Assembly (NCBI GenBank): GCA_905216075.1
Contig: CAJMSO010000030.1
Coordinates: 1-11,363, forward strand
Direction of reading: 5' to 3'
Source: an uncultured bacterium
Lineage (GTDB): Bacteria > Actinomycetota > Coriobacteriia > Coriobacteriales > Coriobacteriaceae
DNA length: 11,363 nucleotides
Part shown: piece after piece, positions 1-5,942 of the stretch
Numbering within the stretch: position 1 is the stretch's first letter
How the letters are laid out: every line of letters begins with the position of its first letter
Program-made: the position numbers and the translations under genes
The notes under the pieces: model-generated
Told to the model about the DNA's origin: nothing
Databases searched by the model: none
Seen by the model: the letters and a program-made list of their open reading frames with translations, nothing else

Positions 1-16
1 GACGAGCTGCAAGTTC

Positions 17-55
17 TTGGTCGCGGGGGCAGGATTTGAACCTACGACCTCCGGG
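17..55. repeat. attL: duplicated 3' half of tRNA-fMet
   Basis: These 39 bp are identical to 8642-8680 and correspond on the minus strand to the tRNA from the 3' side of the anticodon stem through the T-arm to CCA. Similarity to the tRNA stops at base 56, where element sequence begins. The 5' half of the tRNA is absent here, so this copy is a remnant and not a functional tRNA gene. Bases 1-16 should be the chromosome originally downstream of the tRNA. Confidence 0.93.
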
Positions 56-151
56 CACCCTTTTCAAATTCTAGTTTCCCGAGGTCACACGCTGTATCAT
101 CCCAGCTCAAACCCTATTTTTCGACCAAAACAGTGTCACTCGGTATCATGT

Positions 152-170
152 AAAATCACGGAAAATCACG
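152..170. repeat. Short tandem repeat beside the left arm site
   Basis: Two copies of AAAATCACG (152-160 and 162-170) lie 10 bp apart, about one helical turn, and abut the left 28-bp arm repeat. The position between attL and the int gene suggests an accessory protein (Xis or Int arm) binding site. No matching copy was seen at the right end. Confidence 0.4.
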
Positions 171-196
171 CTCATACATATTACCATACAGATTAC
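169..196. repeat. Left arm-type site (28-bp direct repeat)
   Basis: These 28 bp are identical, in the same orientation, to 8547-8574. They lie 113 bp from the attL core. In the circular form the two copies would flank attP, the expected layout for arm-type sites bound by the N-terminal domain of a bivalent tyrosine integrase. The function is inferred from position. Confidence 0.65.
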
Positions 197-205
197 CTCG
201 AACCC

Positions 206-1423
206 CTAGGTCGTACGGAGCATGTCCACCAAAACGGAGACGTTGGTCGTATCCGTATAGTAGCTGCGATTCACCTCGGGGCTGTGCCCGAAATACGCCG
301 AGCGAATCAAATCGGGAACGCCTCTCTGCATCCACTCGGTGTTGAGGGTCGCGCGCCAGACATGGGTCGAGACCTTATCGAGAAGGGGTATGTCCAAGGT
401 GTCTGCCAACTCGTGATAGAGCTTCTTAATGGCATGCTGCGCGTTGTTGATGTCCCACGCGCTGCCAGGAGCCGCGGGGGCGGGGAACAGCAGCGCGCCT
501 GGTTCGGCCCCCGCTCTTTCCAGCCGCGCCCTCATGCGCTCGGCAACGCGCTCGTCAAGGATGGGGATGGTACGCCCACGATGGGTCTTTGACACCTCGG
601 TCGTCACGGTGACACTAAGCAAGCCGTCCTTGTCCTCAACGTTCGCGCGGCTGAGCAGTCTCGCCTCGTTGATGCGAAGCCCCGTCACTGCCTGCAGCAG
701 CGTGATCTCAACGACAGCGCGGCGCAGATTGCGCACATCCTCAACGGTATAGCGCCCTCTTTTCGGCGGATTTACATCATTGGGGTCAATCGCAAGCAGG
801 TATTCGAGCACGCGCCCGCGCTCCTCCGGCGTGAGCGCCTGTCCGCCCGGAGCCTTGTTTGTCATGCGGCACTCAGGCAGGCGCGGCCTGAAGCTCTTGA
901 GGGGGTTGTGGGCGATTACCTCGTCGCGTACCAAAGGCTCAAGAACATATTTGCTCACCGTCTTTTGGCAATGCTTGGCGGTAGAGGTGCCGTGGCGCCT
1001 TGCCATCCCCTCCAAGATGCCTTCGAGGTTGCGCGGGCGAACCGCGTCCGCGATGCGAAAGCCCCCAAACGCCTCCGCCGCGAGATTGAGCACGTGGCAG
1101 TATTTATCCCGTGTTCGGGGTCGCAAGATGGAATCATCGGTGCGCTCGATTCCGGGGATTACCTCTTTGCGGATATAGTCGCGCATGCTCGACGAGCCCT
1201 TCCAAGGAGTGCTGCCCCCGCCTGTTGCGAGAGTTTCCTCAGCTTGGGCATGAGCGCGGCGGCGCAGCTCGCCTTTGGTGCACTTCCCCTTGGTCGTCTT
1301 CTTGATGAGACGCCCGTTCAGCAAGCGCATGCTCCACTGCATGCGATAGCCACCGTCGGGCGTCGGCGTAATCTTTGCGCGGTCAATGCTTGTCTCTCCA
1401 AGCTCAAGGGCGACGCGGGACAT
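206..1423 (-). CDS. int: Tyrosine recombinase (site-specific integrase)
   Basis: This 405-residue protein catalyses integration and excision at the tRNA-fMet site. The catalytic set is complete: R250 in TGLRINEA, K279 in the beta-hairpin (EVSKTHRG), H354 and R357 in THVWR, H380 in YFGH, and the nucleophile most likely Y389, nine residues after H380. The first 60 or so residues are basic and resemble an arm-DNA-binding domain. Residues 75-180 look like the helical core-binding (SAM-like) domain and 195-400 form the catalytic domain. The length is typical of phage and ICE integrases. The start is supported by GGGAGGTGAAAC directly before ATG. It lies 26 bp downstream of the excisionase gene, implying one transcript, and its 3' end is about 150 bp from attL, as usual for tRNA-integrating elements. 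Confidence 0.96.
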   Translation of the reverse strand: MSRVALELGETSIDRAKITPTPDGGYRMQWSMRLLNGRLIKKTTKGKCTKGELRRRAHAQAEETLATGGGSTPWKGSSSMRDYIRKEVIPGIERTDDSILRPRTRDKYCHVLNLAAEAFGGFRIADAVRPRNLEGILEGMARRHGTSTAKHCQKTVSKYVLEPLVRDEVIAHNPLKSFRPRLPECRMTNKAPGGQALTPEERGRVLEYLLAIDPNDVNPPKRGRYTVEDVRNLRRAVVEITLLQAVTGLRINEARLLSRANVEDKDGLLSVTVTTEVSKTHRGRTIPILDERVAERMRARLERAGAEPGALLFPAPAAPGSAWDINNAQHAIKKLYHELADTLDIPLLDKVSTHVWRATLNTEWMQRGVPDLIRSAYFGHSPEVNRSYYTDTTNVSVLVDMLRTT

Positions 1424-1449
1424 GTTTCACCTCCCTTCCTTTGCGTCGC

Positions 1450-1674
1450 CTATCGGCGAGCATCTCCGCTCGCCTTTACCTGATGTTCGACAATCCAGTC
1501 CTGCACGTCGCTCACGCGATACATCACAGGGGAGCGCTTCTTGCCCAGGCGAATGTACGCAGGCCCTCGGCCCTTGCAGCGCCAGTTCGCGAGCGTGCGA
1601 GAGCTGATGCCCAGCACGAATGCGGCCTCTTTTGAGTCGATGAGAAAAATGGAATCGGTTTCGTTTGTAGCCAT
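1450..1674 (-). CDS. xis: Excisionase / AlpA-like HTH protein
   Basis: A 74-residue basic protein with a MerR/AlpA-like winged helix-turn-helix of the HTH_17 excisionase type: a helix with KEAAFVLGIS, a turn, then SRTLANWRCKG, followed by a wing (PAYIRLGKKRSPVMYRVSDV) and a C-terminal helix (DWIVEHQ). Such proteins bind near att sites and push integrase toward excision, and some also regulate transcription. The reading frame stays open upstream to 1866, but the start at 1674 is chosen because AGGAGG lies five bases before the ATG and the upstream extension is low-complexity and unlike any domain. It sits immediately upstream of int on the same strand, the classic xis-int order. Family recognition is from motif pattern only. 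Confidence 0.88.
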   Translation of the reverse strand: MATNETDSIFLIDSKEAAFVLGISSRTLANWRCKGRGPAYIRLGKKRSPVMYRVSDVQDWIVEHQVKASGDARR

Positions 1675-1679
1675 GACTG

Positions 1680-1685
1680 CCTCCT
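1680..1685 (-). promoter_or_regulatory. Shine-Dalgarno site fixing the xis start
   Basis: A perfect AGGAGG on the minus strand lies five bases before the ATG at 1674. It decides between the 74-residue product and the longer open frame starting at 1866. Confidence 0.8.
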
Positions 1686-1740
1686 GGCAACAGGCACAGC
1701 CGCAATAGCGGCGTGCATCCTGGCCAGAAGGCGCTCCCAT

Positions 1741-1930
1741 CGGATGCGATACGCACATCCGCGCTTCCTGACATGCGGGAATCGGCGAAACCCAATTCGC
1801 GCGTCCCGCGAGCCGACCTGCAGCGGTCTTTTGGCCTTGCCCAGCCCGAGCAGGGGTTTGGTGCATCGGACATGGCGTGGGGAGGCTCTGTTTCCCCGAG
1901 GCAGCCTCTTAAGGCGTCATGGGAGACGCC
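1741..1930 (-). other. Serial hairpins upstream of xis (possible structured leader)
   Basis: Several hairpins follow each other in the DNA before xis. One has arms 1741-1746/1756-1761 (CGGATG/CATCCG). One is nested, with outer arms 1775-1780/1804-1809 (GCGGGA/TCCCGC) and inner arms 1785-1789/1796-1800 (GCGAA/TTCGC). A perfect one has arms 1913-1918/1925-1930 (GGCGTC/GACGCC) and a six-base loop. None has a U-tract on the minus strand, so they are not simple terminators. They could form a structured 5' leader of the xis-int transcript or protein-binding sites. Confidence 0.4.
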
Positions 1931-2318
1931 ACCTGCATCCAGTGGTTAGCGCTCCGAGAAGACGGAAGCGCCAGAGCACGAGGCCTCAAACGGCCTGATG
2001 ACATCTTACCCCGCTGTGCCATTCTTGCCAAACGGGGAAAATGTCGCTTGATTTTAGGCACATCGCCCGGGAAGACCGATGCTGAGGGCAACGAGAGAGA
2101 CGCGCCCGTTTTCACGCCGCGTTTTTCGGAAAACAGTTCCATAAAGTCACCATAAGCGGCAGGGCAAGCCCCGCACTTGCAACGCACGCTCGCACGCTCC
2201 TCATCCCGTCGTTGCATGATCGGGGCGACGCCGTTGCGGCCTCGCGGCAGTCTTGCGGCAGGGCTTTTCAGGCCCGAACTGCCATCCCAAACCCCCGCCC
2301 GCAGGCTCGCAACGCGGG

Positions 2319-2445
2319 ACTGGCAACCCTGGCAGCCCCTCCCGCCACCGCAAAACGGGTAGCGGTGGAAGAAGACGTACACGAAAAGGCAGGGGACGGT
2401 CTTACCTGTGTCCATGTACTATTTAGGCTGCCAGGACTGCCAGCG
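2319..2445. repeat. Spaced inverted repeat with TGCCAG units and inner hairpin
   Basis: CCTGGCAGCC (2328-2337) is the exact reverse complement of GGCTGCCAGG (2426-2435). The similarity extends to 16 of 19 positions, so each arm carries two TGCCAG-type units about 9-10 bp apart. Between the arms is a hairpin with stems CCACCGC (2345-2351) and GCGGTGG (2362-2368). The arrangement of direct repeats inside inverted arms resembles a site bound by an oligomeric replication or regulatory protein. That role is inference. Confidence 0.45.
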
Positions 2446-2599
2446 CCCTCTCAGCCCCCATCGCCTCAGAAGGAAGGGCGGCAGGAAGTCGCCGCACCGA
2501 CCCCTGCCGCGCACCTGCCAAACCTGCCGTGCGCCACCTTCTCCGCCGCGGCGTCCTCACTTCACGAAAACAGCACACCGACTTTCCGCTCATTTATGA
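2408..2599 (+). CDS. Possible small zinc-ribbon protein (63 aa)
   Basis: The frame starts at GTG (2408) or at the ATG two codons later (2414). It encodes a basic, proline-rich peptide with two CxxC pairs, GCQDCQ (C8, C11) and RTCQTCR (C37, C40), separated by 25 residues, the spacing of a four-cysteine zinc ribbon. An ATG/GTG-started frame with this pattern just upstream of the helicase gene is suggestive. However, the Shine-Dalgarno match is weak (AGGGG about 13 bases upstream) and composition beyond residue 41 is low-complexity. It overlaps an opposing open frame with no better support. It could equally be chance within non-coding DNA. Confidence 0.25.
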   Translation: MSMYYLGCQDCQRPLSPHRLRRKGGRKSPHRPLPRTCQTCRAPPSPPRRPHFTKTAHRLSAHL

Positions 2600-2653
2600 A
2601 CAGAAAGCCCTTCTACCTGCGCTTTTGCAGATAACGAGGTCTTCTCAGTCACC

Positions 2654-2674
2654 GAATGTCACGGTAAAACATTC
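2654..2674. promoter_or_regulatory. Dyad before the helicase gene (possible operator)
   Basis: GAATGT (2654-2659) and ACATTC (2669-2674) form a perfect dyad with a nine-base spacer, 33 bp before the helicase start codon. Its position and symmetry suit a dimeric repressor such as the element's own XRE protein or Xis. No consensus -35/-10 pair could be assigned with confidence. Confidence 0.35.
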
Positions 2675-2707
2675 TAAAAACACCGCGAAAGATTCGGAGG
2701 AGAAGCC

Positions 2708-4384
2708 ATGGGACAGACGTATAACGAGCTTATAAGAACCGTGACCGAAGACTATCTTGGGGGCATCGACATGGACAGCATCCCGTCCCCAGAAACCATT
2801 GAGAATGAGCTGCTCCAAGCCACCAACAACGCCATTGAGAGGTACAACCTCGGTCCTCGTGACGAAAATGCCCCAATCGGCGCAAAACTGAAGGACGCCT
2901 ACCCCGACCAGAAGCCGCCGGGAGAGCGCCTCAAGAAGCTCAGGGAGCTTCTGCCCCTCCAGATTGCGCTTGCCATCAAGTGGCTCCACCACGCCAAGCT
3001 CATCTGCTGGGCGGCAGACGAGGGGGACGGAAACTACGACGTGGGCGTGTACCAGTCGGAGGGGGACGCCAAGGGCGTCTACGACACCAGAAGCGACAAC
3101 CTCACGCGGCTTATCCGCCGCTATGACGCAACGATCAGCAAACGCAACGTCGATGAGGTCGTTGCGATCTTGCGCGCGGTGTGCGAGGTGGTGTCCCCCT
3201 GCACCAAACCCGACCTCGTCGCCGTGAACAACGGCCTGTACGACTATGGCAACAAGATTCTCATGGACTTCGACCCCGAGCTGGTGTTCACCTCCAAAAT
3301 CGGGACGGACTTCGTGGAAGACGCCCCCAATCCCGTCATCCGCAACAACGAGGACGGCACCGACTGGGACGTGGTGACGTGGATGGACGAGCTTTCCGAC
3401 GACCCCAAGGTCGTGGAGCTTCTTTGGCAGGTTCTCGGTGCGGTCGTGCGCCCCAACGTCGACTGGAACAAGAGCGCGTGGCTGTACTCGACCCTCGGCA
3501 ACAACGGCAAGGGGACGTTTTGCACCCTCGCCCGCAACCTCTGCGGCAAGGGGGCGTGGGCGTCCATCCCCATCAAGGCGTTCGGGGACGACTTCAAGCT
3601 CGAATCCCTCACGCGCGTCTCCGCCATCATCACCGACGAGAACGACACGGGCACCTACCTGGACGATGCGGCGGCGCTCAAGTCCATCATCACGGGAGAC
3701 CCGTTCTTGATGAACCGCAAGTTCAAAGACCCGCGCTCGGTGAAGTTCCGAGGCTTCATGATTCAGTGCATCAACTCGCTGCCGAAGCTTCGCGACAAGT
3801 CGGAGTCTCTGTACCGCCGCCTTCTGGTGATTCCCTTCGAGAAGCGCTTCGAGGGCTGCGAGCGCAAGTACATCAAGGGCGACTACCTGAACCGACCCGA
3901 AGTCCTCGAATACGTGCTCCACCGCATCCTCGCAAAGACCGATTACTACGAGCTTGACGCCCCCGAGGCGACGTGCAGGCTCCTTGCCGAGTATCGCGAG
4001 GTGAACGACCCCGTGCGCCAGTTCCTCGACGACATCCTGCCGCAAGTCACTTGGGATTTGCTCCCCTGGCAGTTCCTCCACGACCTGTACCGTCACTGGT
4101 CGCGGCGCAACAACCCCTCGGGAAGGGTTCAGTCCAAGCAGGTCTTCGTCAAGGAGGTCAAGGCGCTCCTGCCCCAGCACGGCATCGGATGGAGCTCCAC
4201 CCAAAACCCCGTCCGCGCCCCCTCAAAGATGGGCTGGCCCGAACCGCTCATCTTGGAGTACGAAGTGACCGAGTGGATGAACAGAGCCTATTGCGGGTCC
4301 GACACCGACCGCCGGTGCATGCCCGCCAGCATCAAGGAGCGATACGAGGGGCTGGTGCGAGACGTCCCGCAAGGCGAGCCGTAA
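2708..4384 (+). CDS. SF3 helicase, D5/P4-type (phage/plasmid primase-helicase family)
   Basis: This 558-residue cytoplasmic protein probably unwinds the element's origin for replication. Residues 145-200 resemble the D5_N region that precedes the helicase in phage and plasmid replication proteins. The SF3 core follows: Walker A GNNGKGT (264-270), Walker B-like AIITDEND (306-313), sensor-1 asparagine in QCINSLP (N356), and the arginine-containing motif SLYRRLLVIPFEKRF (367-381). The C-terminal 130 or so residues look like a winged-helix DNA-binding tail. P4-alpha-type proteins also carry an N-terminal archaeo-eukaryotic primase domain, but I see no primase catalytic motif in the first 150 residues, so this looks helicase-only. 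The start is supported by GGAGGAG five bases before ATG. A 600-bp hairpin-rich stretch with iteron-like repeats follows and is a candidate origin. Confidence 0.9.
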   Translation: MGQTYNELIRTVTEDYLGGIDMDSIPSPETIENELLQATNNAIERYNLGPRDENAPIGAKLKDAYPDQKPPGERLKKLRELLPLQIALAIKWLHHAKLICWAADEGDGNYDVGVYQSEGDAKGVYDTRSDNLTRLIRRYDATISKRNVDEVVAILRAVCEVVSPCTKPDLVAVNNGLYDYGNKILMDFDPELVFTSKIGTDFVEDAPNPVIRNNEDGTDWDVVTWMDELSDDPKVVELLWQVLGAVVRPNVDWNKSAWLYSTLGNNGKGTFCTLARNLCGKGAWASIPIKAFGDDFKLESLTRVSAIITDENDTGTYLDDAAALKSIITGDPFLMNRKFKDPRSVKFRGFMIQCINSLPKLRDKSESLYRRLLVIPFEKRFEGCERKYIKGDYLNRPEVLEYVLHRILAKTDYYELDAPEATCRLLAEYREVNDPVRQFLDDILPQVTWDLLPWQFLHDLYRHWSRRNNPSGRVQSKQVFVKEVKALLPQHGIGWSSTQNPVRAPSKMGWPEPLILEYEVTEWMNRAYCGSDTDRRCMPASIKERYEGLVRDVPQGEP

Positions 4385-4411
4385 GCCAACCCGCAGCCCG
4401 CTGAATCCCAT

Positions 4412-4484
4412 GATGCAGGCCGCCGCGAAAGCGAAGCGATCTGCCCCGCACCGCAGGGGTAGTCGCTTCGATCACGGCGGCATC
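4412..4484. repeat. Nested long hairpin after the helicase gene
   Basis: A multi-part inverted repeat begins 27 bp after the helicase stop codon. Outer arms are GCCGCCG (4419-4425) with CGGCGGC (4475-4481). Middle arms are CGAAGCGA (4432-4439) with TCGCTTCG (4463-4470). The inner part pairs CT/AG and CCCC/GGGG (4441-4447 with 4456-4462). Interior mismatches are asymmetric, as in RNA or single-stranded DNA folds. No U-tract follows, so it is not an ordinary terminator. Confidence 0.6.
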
Positions 4485-4497
4485 CACTGTCTCGATA

Positions 4498-4529
4498 GGG
4501 ACGGACGGCTTTTCGCCTCCGTCCCTTTT
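4498..4529 (+). terminator. Intrinsic terminator of the helicase gene
   Basis: GGGACGGA (4498-4505) pairs perfectly with TCCGTCCC (4518-4525), with an inner GGC/GCC extension and a small loop, and is followed by TTTT (4526-4529). It is the first U-tailed hairpin after the helicase stop codon at 4384. Confidence 0.7.
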
Positions 4530-4583
4530 CATGTGGCGCTCCGCCGGCACCCAAGCCCGCTGGCGTACGTCCTGAGACGGCAT

Positions 4584-4628
4584 CTGCGAGCGCCTTGCGC
4601 TCGCAGCGTTTGCGACCCTAAGGTCGCA
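4584..4628. repeat. Two perfect tight hairpins in series
   Basis: The first has a 10-bp stem, CTGCGAGCGC (4584-4593) with GCGCTCGCAG (4597-4606), and a three-base loop. The second has a 7-bp stem, TGCGACC (4611-4617) with GGTCGCA (4622-4628), and loop CTAA. Four bases separate the two, and three bases separate the second from the next palindrome. Confidence 0.75.
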
Positions 4629-4631
4629 TCG

Positions 4632-4682
4632 AGGGGGACTGTCGGCTATGCCGACCGCAGCGCACGCTGCGTCAGTCCCCCT
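4632..4682. repeat. T-shaped palindrome (three-way junction), possible origin or structured RNA
   Basis: An outer 9-bp stem (4632-4640 AGGGGGACT with 4674-4682 AGTCCCCCT) encloses two internal hairpins placed back to back: GTCGGC-tat-GCCGAC (4641-4655) and CGCAGCG-ca-CGCTGCG (4656-4671). Only two bases remain unpaired at the junction. This is the architecture of a parvovirus-type terminal repeat or of a three-way RNA junction. T-runs at 4690-4693 and 4697-4702 follow, so transcription ending here is also possible. The helicase gene upstream and iteron-like repeats downstream make a replication role plausible but unproven. Confidence 0.7.
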
Positions 4683-4752
4683 TATGCCCTTTTGCCTTTT
4701 TTGCCCCCGAAGCGTATAGCGGAGGGAGCCAAGGCGATTTCTCCTGATATAT

Positions 4753-4907
4753 GGCGTGAAACGCCGTAGAAAACAAGGCGTGTTTCAGGGGTTGAATTTG
4801 TCGAAAATTGCGACAGTTGTAGAAAGCGCTTCGGCAAGCCCCATAAACGGGGCAATCTTCTCGGAGTTTTTCTACAAGTCCAGGCGTAAAGTGACGACGT
4901 GTAGAAA
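4753..4907. other. Candidate replication origin: iteron-like GTAGAAA repeats
   Basis: GTAGAAA occurs four times in about 140 bp: 4766-4772, 4819-4825 and 4901-4907 on the plus strand and 4869-4875 on the minus strand. The middle two are extended to TTGTAGAAA and form an inverted pair around a GCCCC/GGGGC hairpin (4838-4842/4849-4853). Small hairpins lie at 4753-4765 (GGCGT/ACGCC) and 4799-4815 (TGTCG/CGACA). The segment is clearly AT-richer than its surroundings. Repeats, an AT-rich stretch and a nearby helicase gene suggest an origin. No initiator-binding consensus is recognised. Confidence 0.45.
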
Positions 4908-4931
4908 GTGCGTCTTGAGTGTCCGCGAAGC

Positions 4932-4972
4932 AAAAAAAATAAAGGGCGCAGCGATTGTTTCGCTGCGCCCTT
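4932..4972 (-). terminator. Strong intrinsic terminator of the small-gene pair
   Basis: On the minus strand a perfect 13-bp stem (4960-4972 with 4942-4954) with a five-base loop is followed by a U-rich tail (4932-4941, eight U in a row). It lies directly after the stop codon of the gene ending at 4983. The reverse direction lacks a T-run, so it acts on minus-strand transcripts. Confidence 0.88.
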
Positions 4973-4982
4973 CGGCGTCTTT

Positions 4983-5264
4983 TCAGTCGTAGATTGTCGG
5001 AGCGGGCACGAGCTGCCAAGCCGTGCCTAGATGATTTACCCCAAGGACGTACAGGTCAAGCTCCTCGTCGTAGAACACCGGCTCGCCCGTGTGCCCCATG
5101 ACAAACGACGGGTCCTGTATGATGTACCACTGGAAAATCTCCTCCCATGGCGCCCAGTCCCCACTTACAAGCTCAAGCGGGCGTTTTGCCATCTCGTTTG
5201 CGAGCACCATGTTCCCGCACGTCTCGGCGAGGTCGGCGTAGGTCTTGATGCCGTAGTCACTCAT
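4983..5264 (-). CDS. Unknown small protein, possibly phage-type (93 aa)
   Basis: A 93-residue acidic, soluble protein with no signal peptide or membrane segment. It has a helical N-terminus (DYGIKTYADLAETCGN) and an aromatic C-terminal half with FQWYIIQDPS, EPVFYDEELDLYVLG and NHLGTAWQLV. From memory, small uncharacterised phage and ICE proteins have a similar segment (polar residue, WYI, then a DE-LD-Y-G-H-GT-W pattern), but I could not check this, so no function is assigned. The start has GGAGG nine bases upstream and overlaps the previous gene's end by eight bases, which implies translational coupling. A strong terminator follows directly. Confidence 0.75.
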   Translation of the reverse strand: MSDYGIKTYADLAETCGNMVLANEMAKRPLELVSGDWAPWEEIFQWYIIQDPSFVMGHTGEPVFYDEELDLYVLGVNHLGTAWQLVPAPTIYD

Positions 5265-5610
5265 CGCTTTTCCCCTCCGCTTCCCGCTCCTCGATTCGCT
5301 TGAGACATTCAGCCACGCAGTAGCGCATGGTGCGCAGGGCCTCGCAGTCGATGCTCTCCGCGAGCATGTCCCCGTCGAGGACGACCTCGCCCAGAGCGTT
5401 CACGAACCGCCACTCCATCACGTTGTCGATGCGCTTGAGCACGTCCTTCAGGGTGCCGCTGTCGCGCATAGGGGCGTTGCCGTCCACCTTCGCCATGCGC
5501 TCAAGCTCCTTGGCCTTCGCCGAGCAGATGCGGGCGGTGCGCCTGAGCACCTGCGCCCTCCACATGGCCTCCTCCTGGGGGCTGCTGGGTTCAAGACGCT
5601 CCCTGTCCAT
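5257..5610 (-). CDS. Unknown charged helical protein (117 aa)
   Basis: A 117-residue, highly charged, mostly helical protein. The N-terminal half (residues 10-42) is rich in Arg, Lys, Ala and Glu and could form a coiled coil. A central WRFVNALGEVVLDGDMLAES segment resembles a short beta-hairpin, and the C-terminus (residues 89-117) is again helical and acidic. No catalytic or metal-binding motif is visible and I do not recognise a family. AAGGAGGT five bases before the ATG is an excellent Shine-Dalgarno site. It is the first gene of a two-gene unit and overlaps the next gene by eight bases. The leader carries a perfect GACGCC/GGCGTC hairpin, and tandem repeats lie farther upstream. Confidence 0.75.
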   Translation of the reverse strand: MDRERLEPSSPQEEAMWRAQVLRRTARICSAKAKELERMAKVDGNAPMRDSGTLKDVLKRIDNVMEWRFVNALGEVVLDGDMLAESIDCEALRTMRYCVAECLKRIEEREAEGKSDE

Positions 5611-5644
5611 CGTGTACCTCCTTATCTCCGTTTCAGAGGCACCC

Positions 5645-5659
5645 GACGCCGCAGGCGTC
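5645..5659. promoter_or_regulatory. Perfect hairpin in the leader of the small-gene pair
   Basis: GACGCC (5645-5650) and GGCGTC (5654-5659) form a 6-bp stem with a three-base loop, about 35 bases upstream of the start codon at 5610. It may be an operator or a leader RNA hairpin. No convincing -10/-35 pair was found beside it. Confidence 0.4.
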
Positions 5660-5681
5660 TTTCACGCATGCCCATCCAAAG

Positions 5682-5835
5682 CCCAGCGAAAGACCTTCGA
5701 AAGACCTCCGCAGGGGCTCTGTTCGGGCAGGGGCGCGAAATGGGCTCAGCACAGCCCAGCGAAAGACCTTCGCAGGGGCTTTGTTCGGACAGGGGCGCGA
5801 AAAGGTCTCAGAACAGCCCACCGAAAGACCTCGAA
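5682..5835. repeat. Degenerate tandem repeat block (2.3 copies)
   Basis: Copy 1 (5682-5754, 73 bp) and copy 2 (5755-5816, 62 bp) are near-identical. The 11-bp difference is an internal duplication of a CGAAAGACCT motif in copy 1. A truncated copy 3 follows (5817 to about 5834). The motif GAAAGACC occurs four times in the block. It lies between the terminator of the surface-protein operon and the small-gene pair, where I see no gene. It may be a binding array for a regulator or replication protein, or simply a slippage-prone spacer. Confidence 0.7.
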
Positions 5836-5899
5836 AAGCCCTTCAAAGGCCGGTGCGCTGTTGCTGATCCTGTTTCGCGGTATTCCGGAGCATCTGGGC

Positions 5900-5942
5900 A
5901 AAAAACAAGGGGAACACCCGTTATGCGGATGCTCCCCTTGTT
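5900..5942 (-). terminator. Terminator of the surface-protein operon
   Basis: On the minus strand a perfect 10-bp stem, AACAAGGGGA (5942-5933) with TCCCCTTGTT (5913-5904), has a 19-base loop with weak inner pairing. The tail is six U including the end of the stem (5905-5900). It lies about 115 bases after the stop codon at 6057. Nothing else is recognised in 5943-6056. Confidence 0.75.

Larger units (their letters stand above)
1675..2707. other. About 1 kb with no confident gene
   Basis: This stretch separates the divergently oriented xis-int and helicase genes. It holds open frames on both strands without good ribosome binding sites or recognisable domains. It also holds the hairpins before xis, a spaced inverted repeat around 2319-2445, one possible small zinc-ribbon ORF (2408-2599) and a dyad before the helicase gene (2654-2674). 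A weak minus-strand -10-like TAAAAT lies at 2051-2056. The control and possibly replication sequences of the element probably lie here. Confidence 0.5.

Noticed and set aside
1427..1873. 148-codon minus-strand frame overlapping xis
   Set aside because: It is out of frame with the excisionase HTH protein, which has a perfect AGGAGG site. Its own start has no ribosome site.
1909..2415. 168-codon minus-strand frame upstream of xis, with a CxCxxC cluster
   Set aside because: No Shine-Dalgarno site at its starts, low-complexity Arg/Ser/Pro composition, no recognised domain, and it overlaps hairpins and inverted repeats. Not fully excluded, but not supported.
2645..4204. 519-codon minus-strand open frame
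   Set aside because: It is fully antisense to the SF3 helicase gene, which has clear Walker and sensor motifs and a good ribosome site. The translated sequence is Val/Leu/Glu/Arg-rich, typical of a shadow of GC-rich coding DNA.
4632..4682. Integron attC, retron msr-msd or oriT as an explanation of the T-shaped palindrome
   Set aside because: There is no integron integrase, reverse transcriptase or relaxase gene in the element, and the conserved core bases of attC are not seen. A replication or RNA role remains open.
5682..5835. Possible CRISPR array
   Set aside because: Units are 62-73 bp and similar along their whole length, with no short repeat plus variable spacer pattern and no cas genes.
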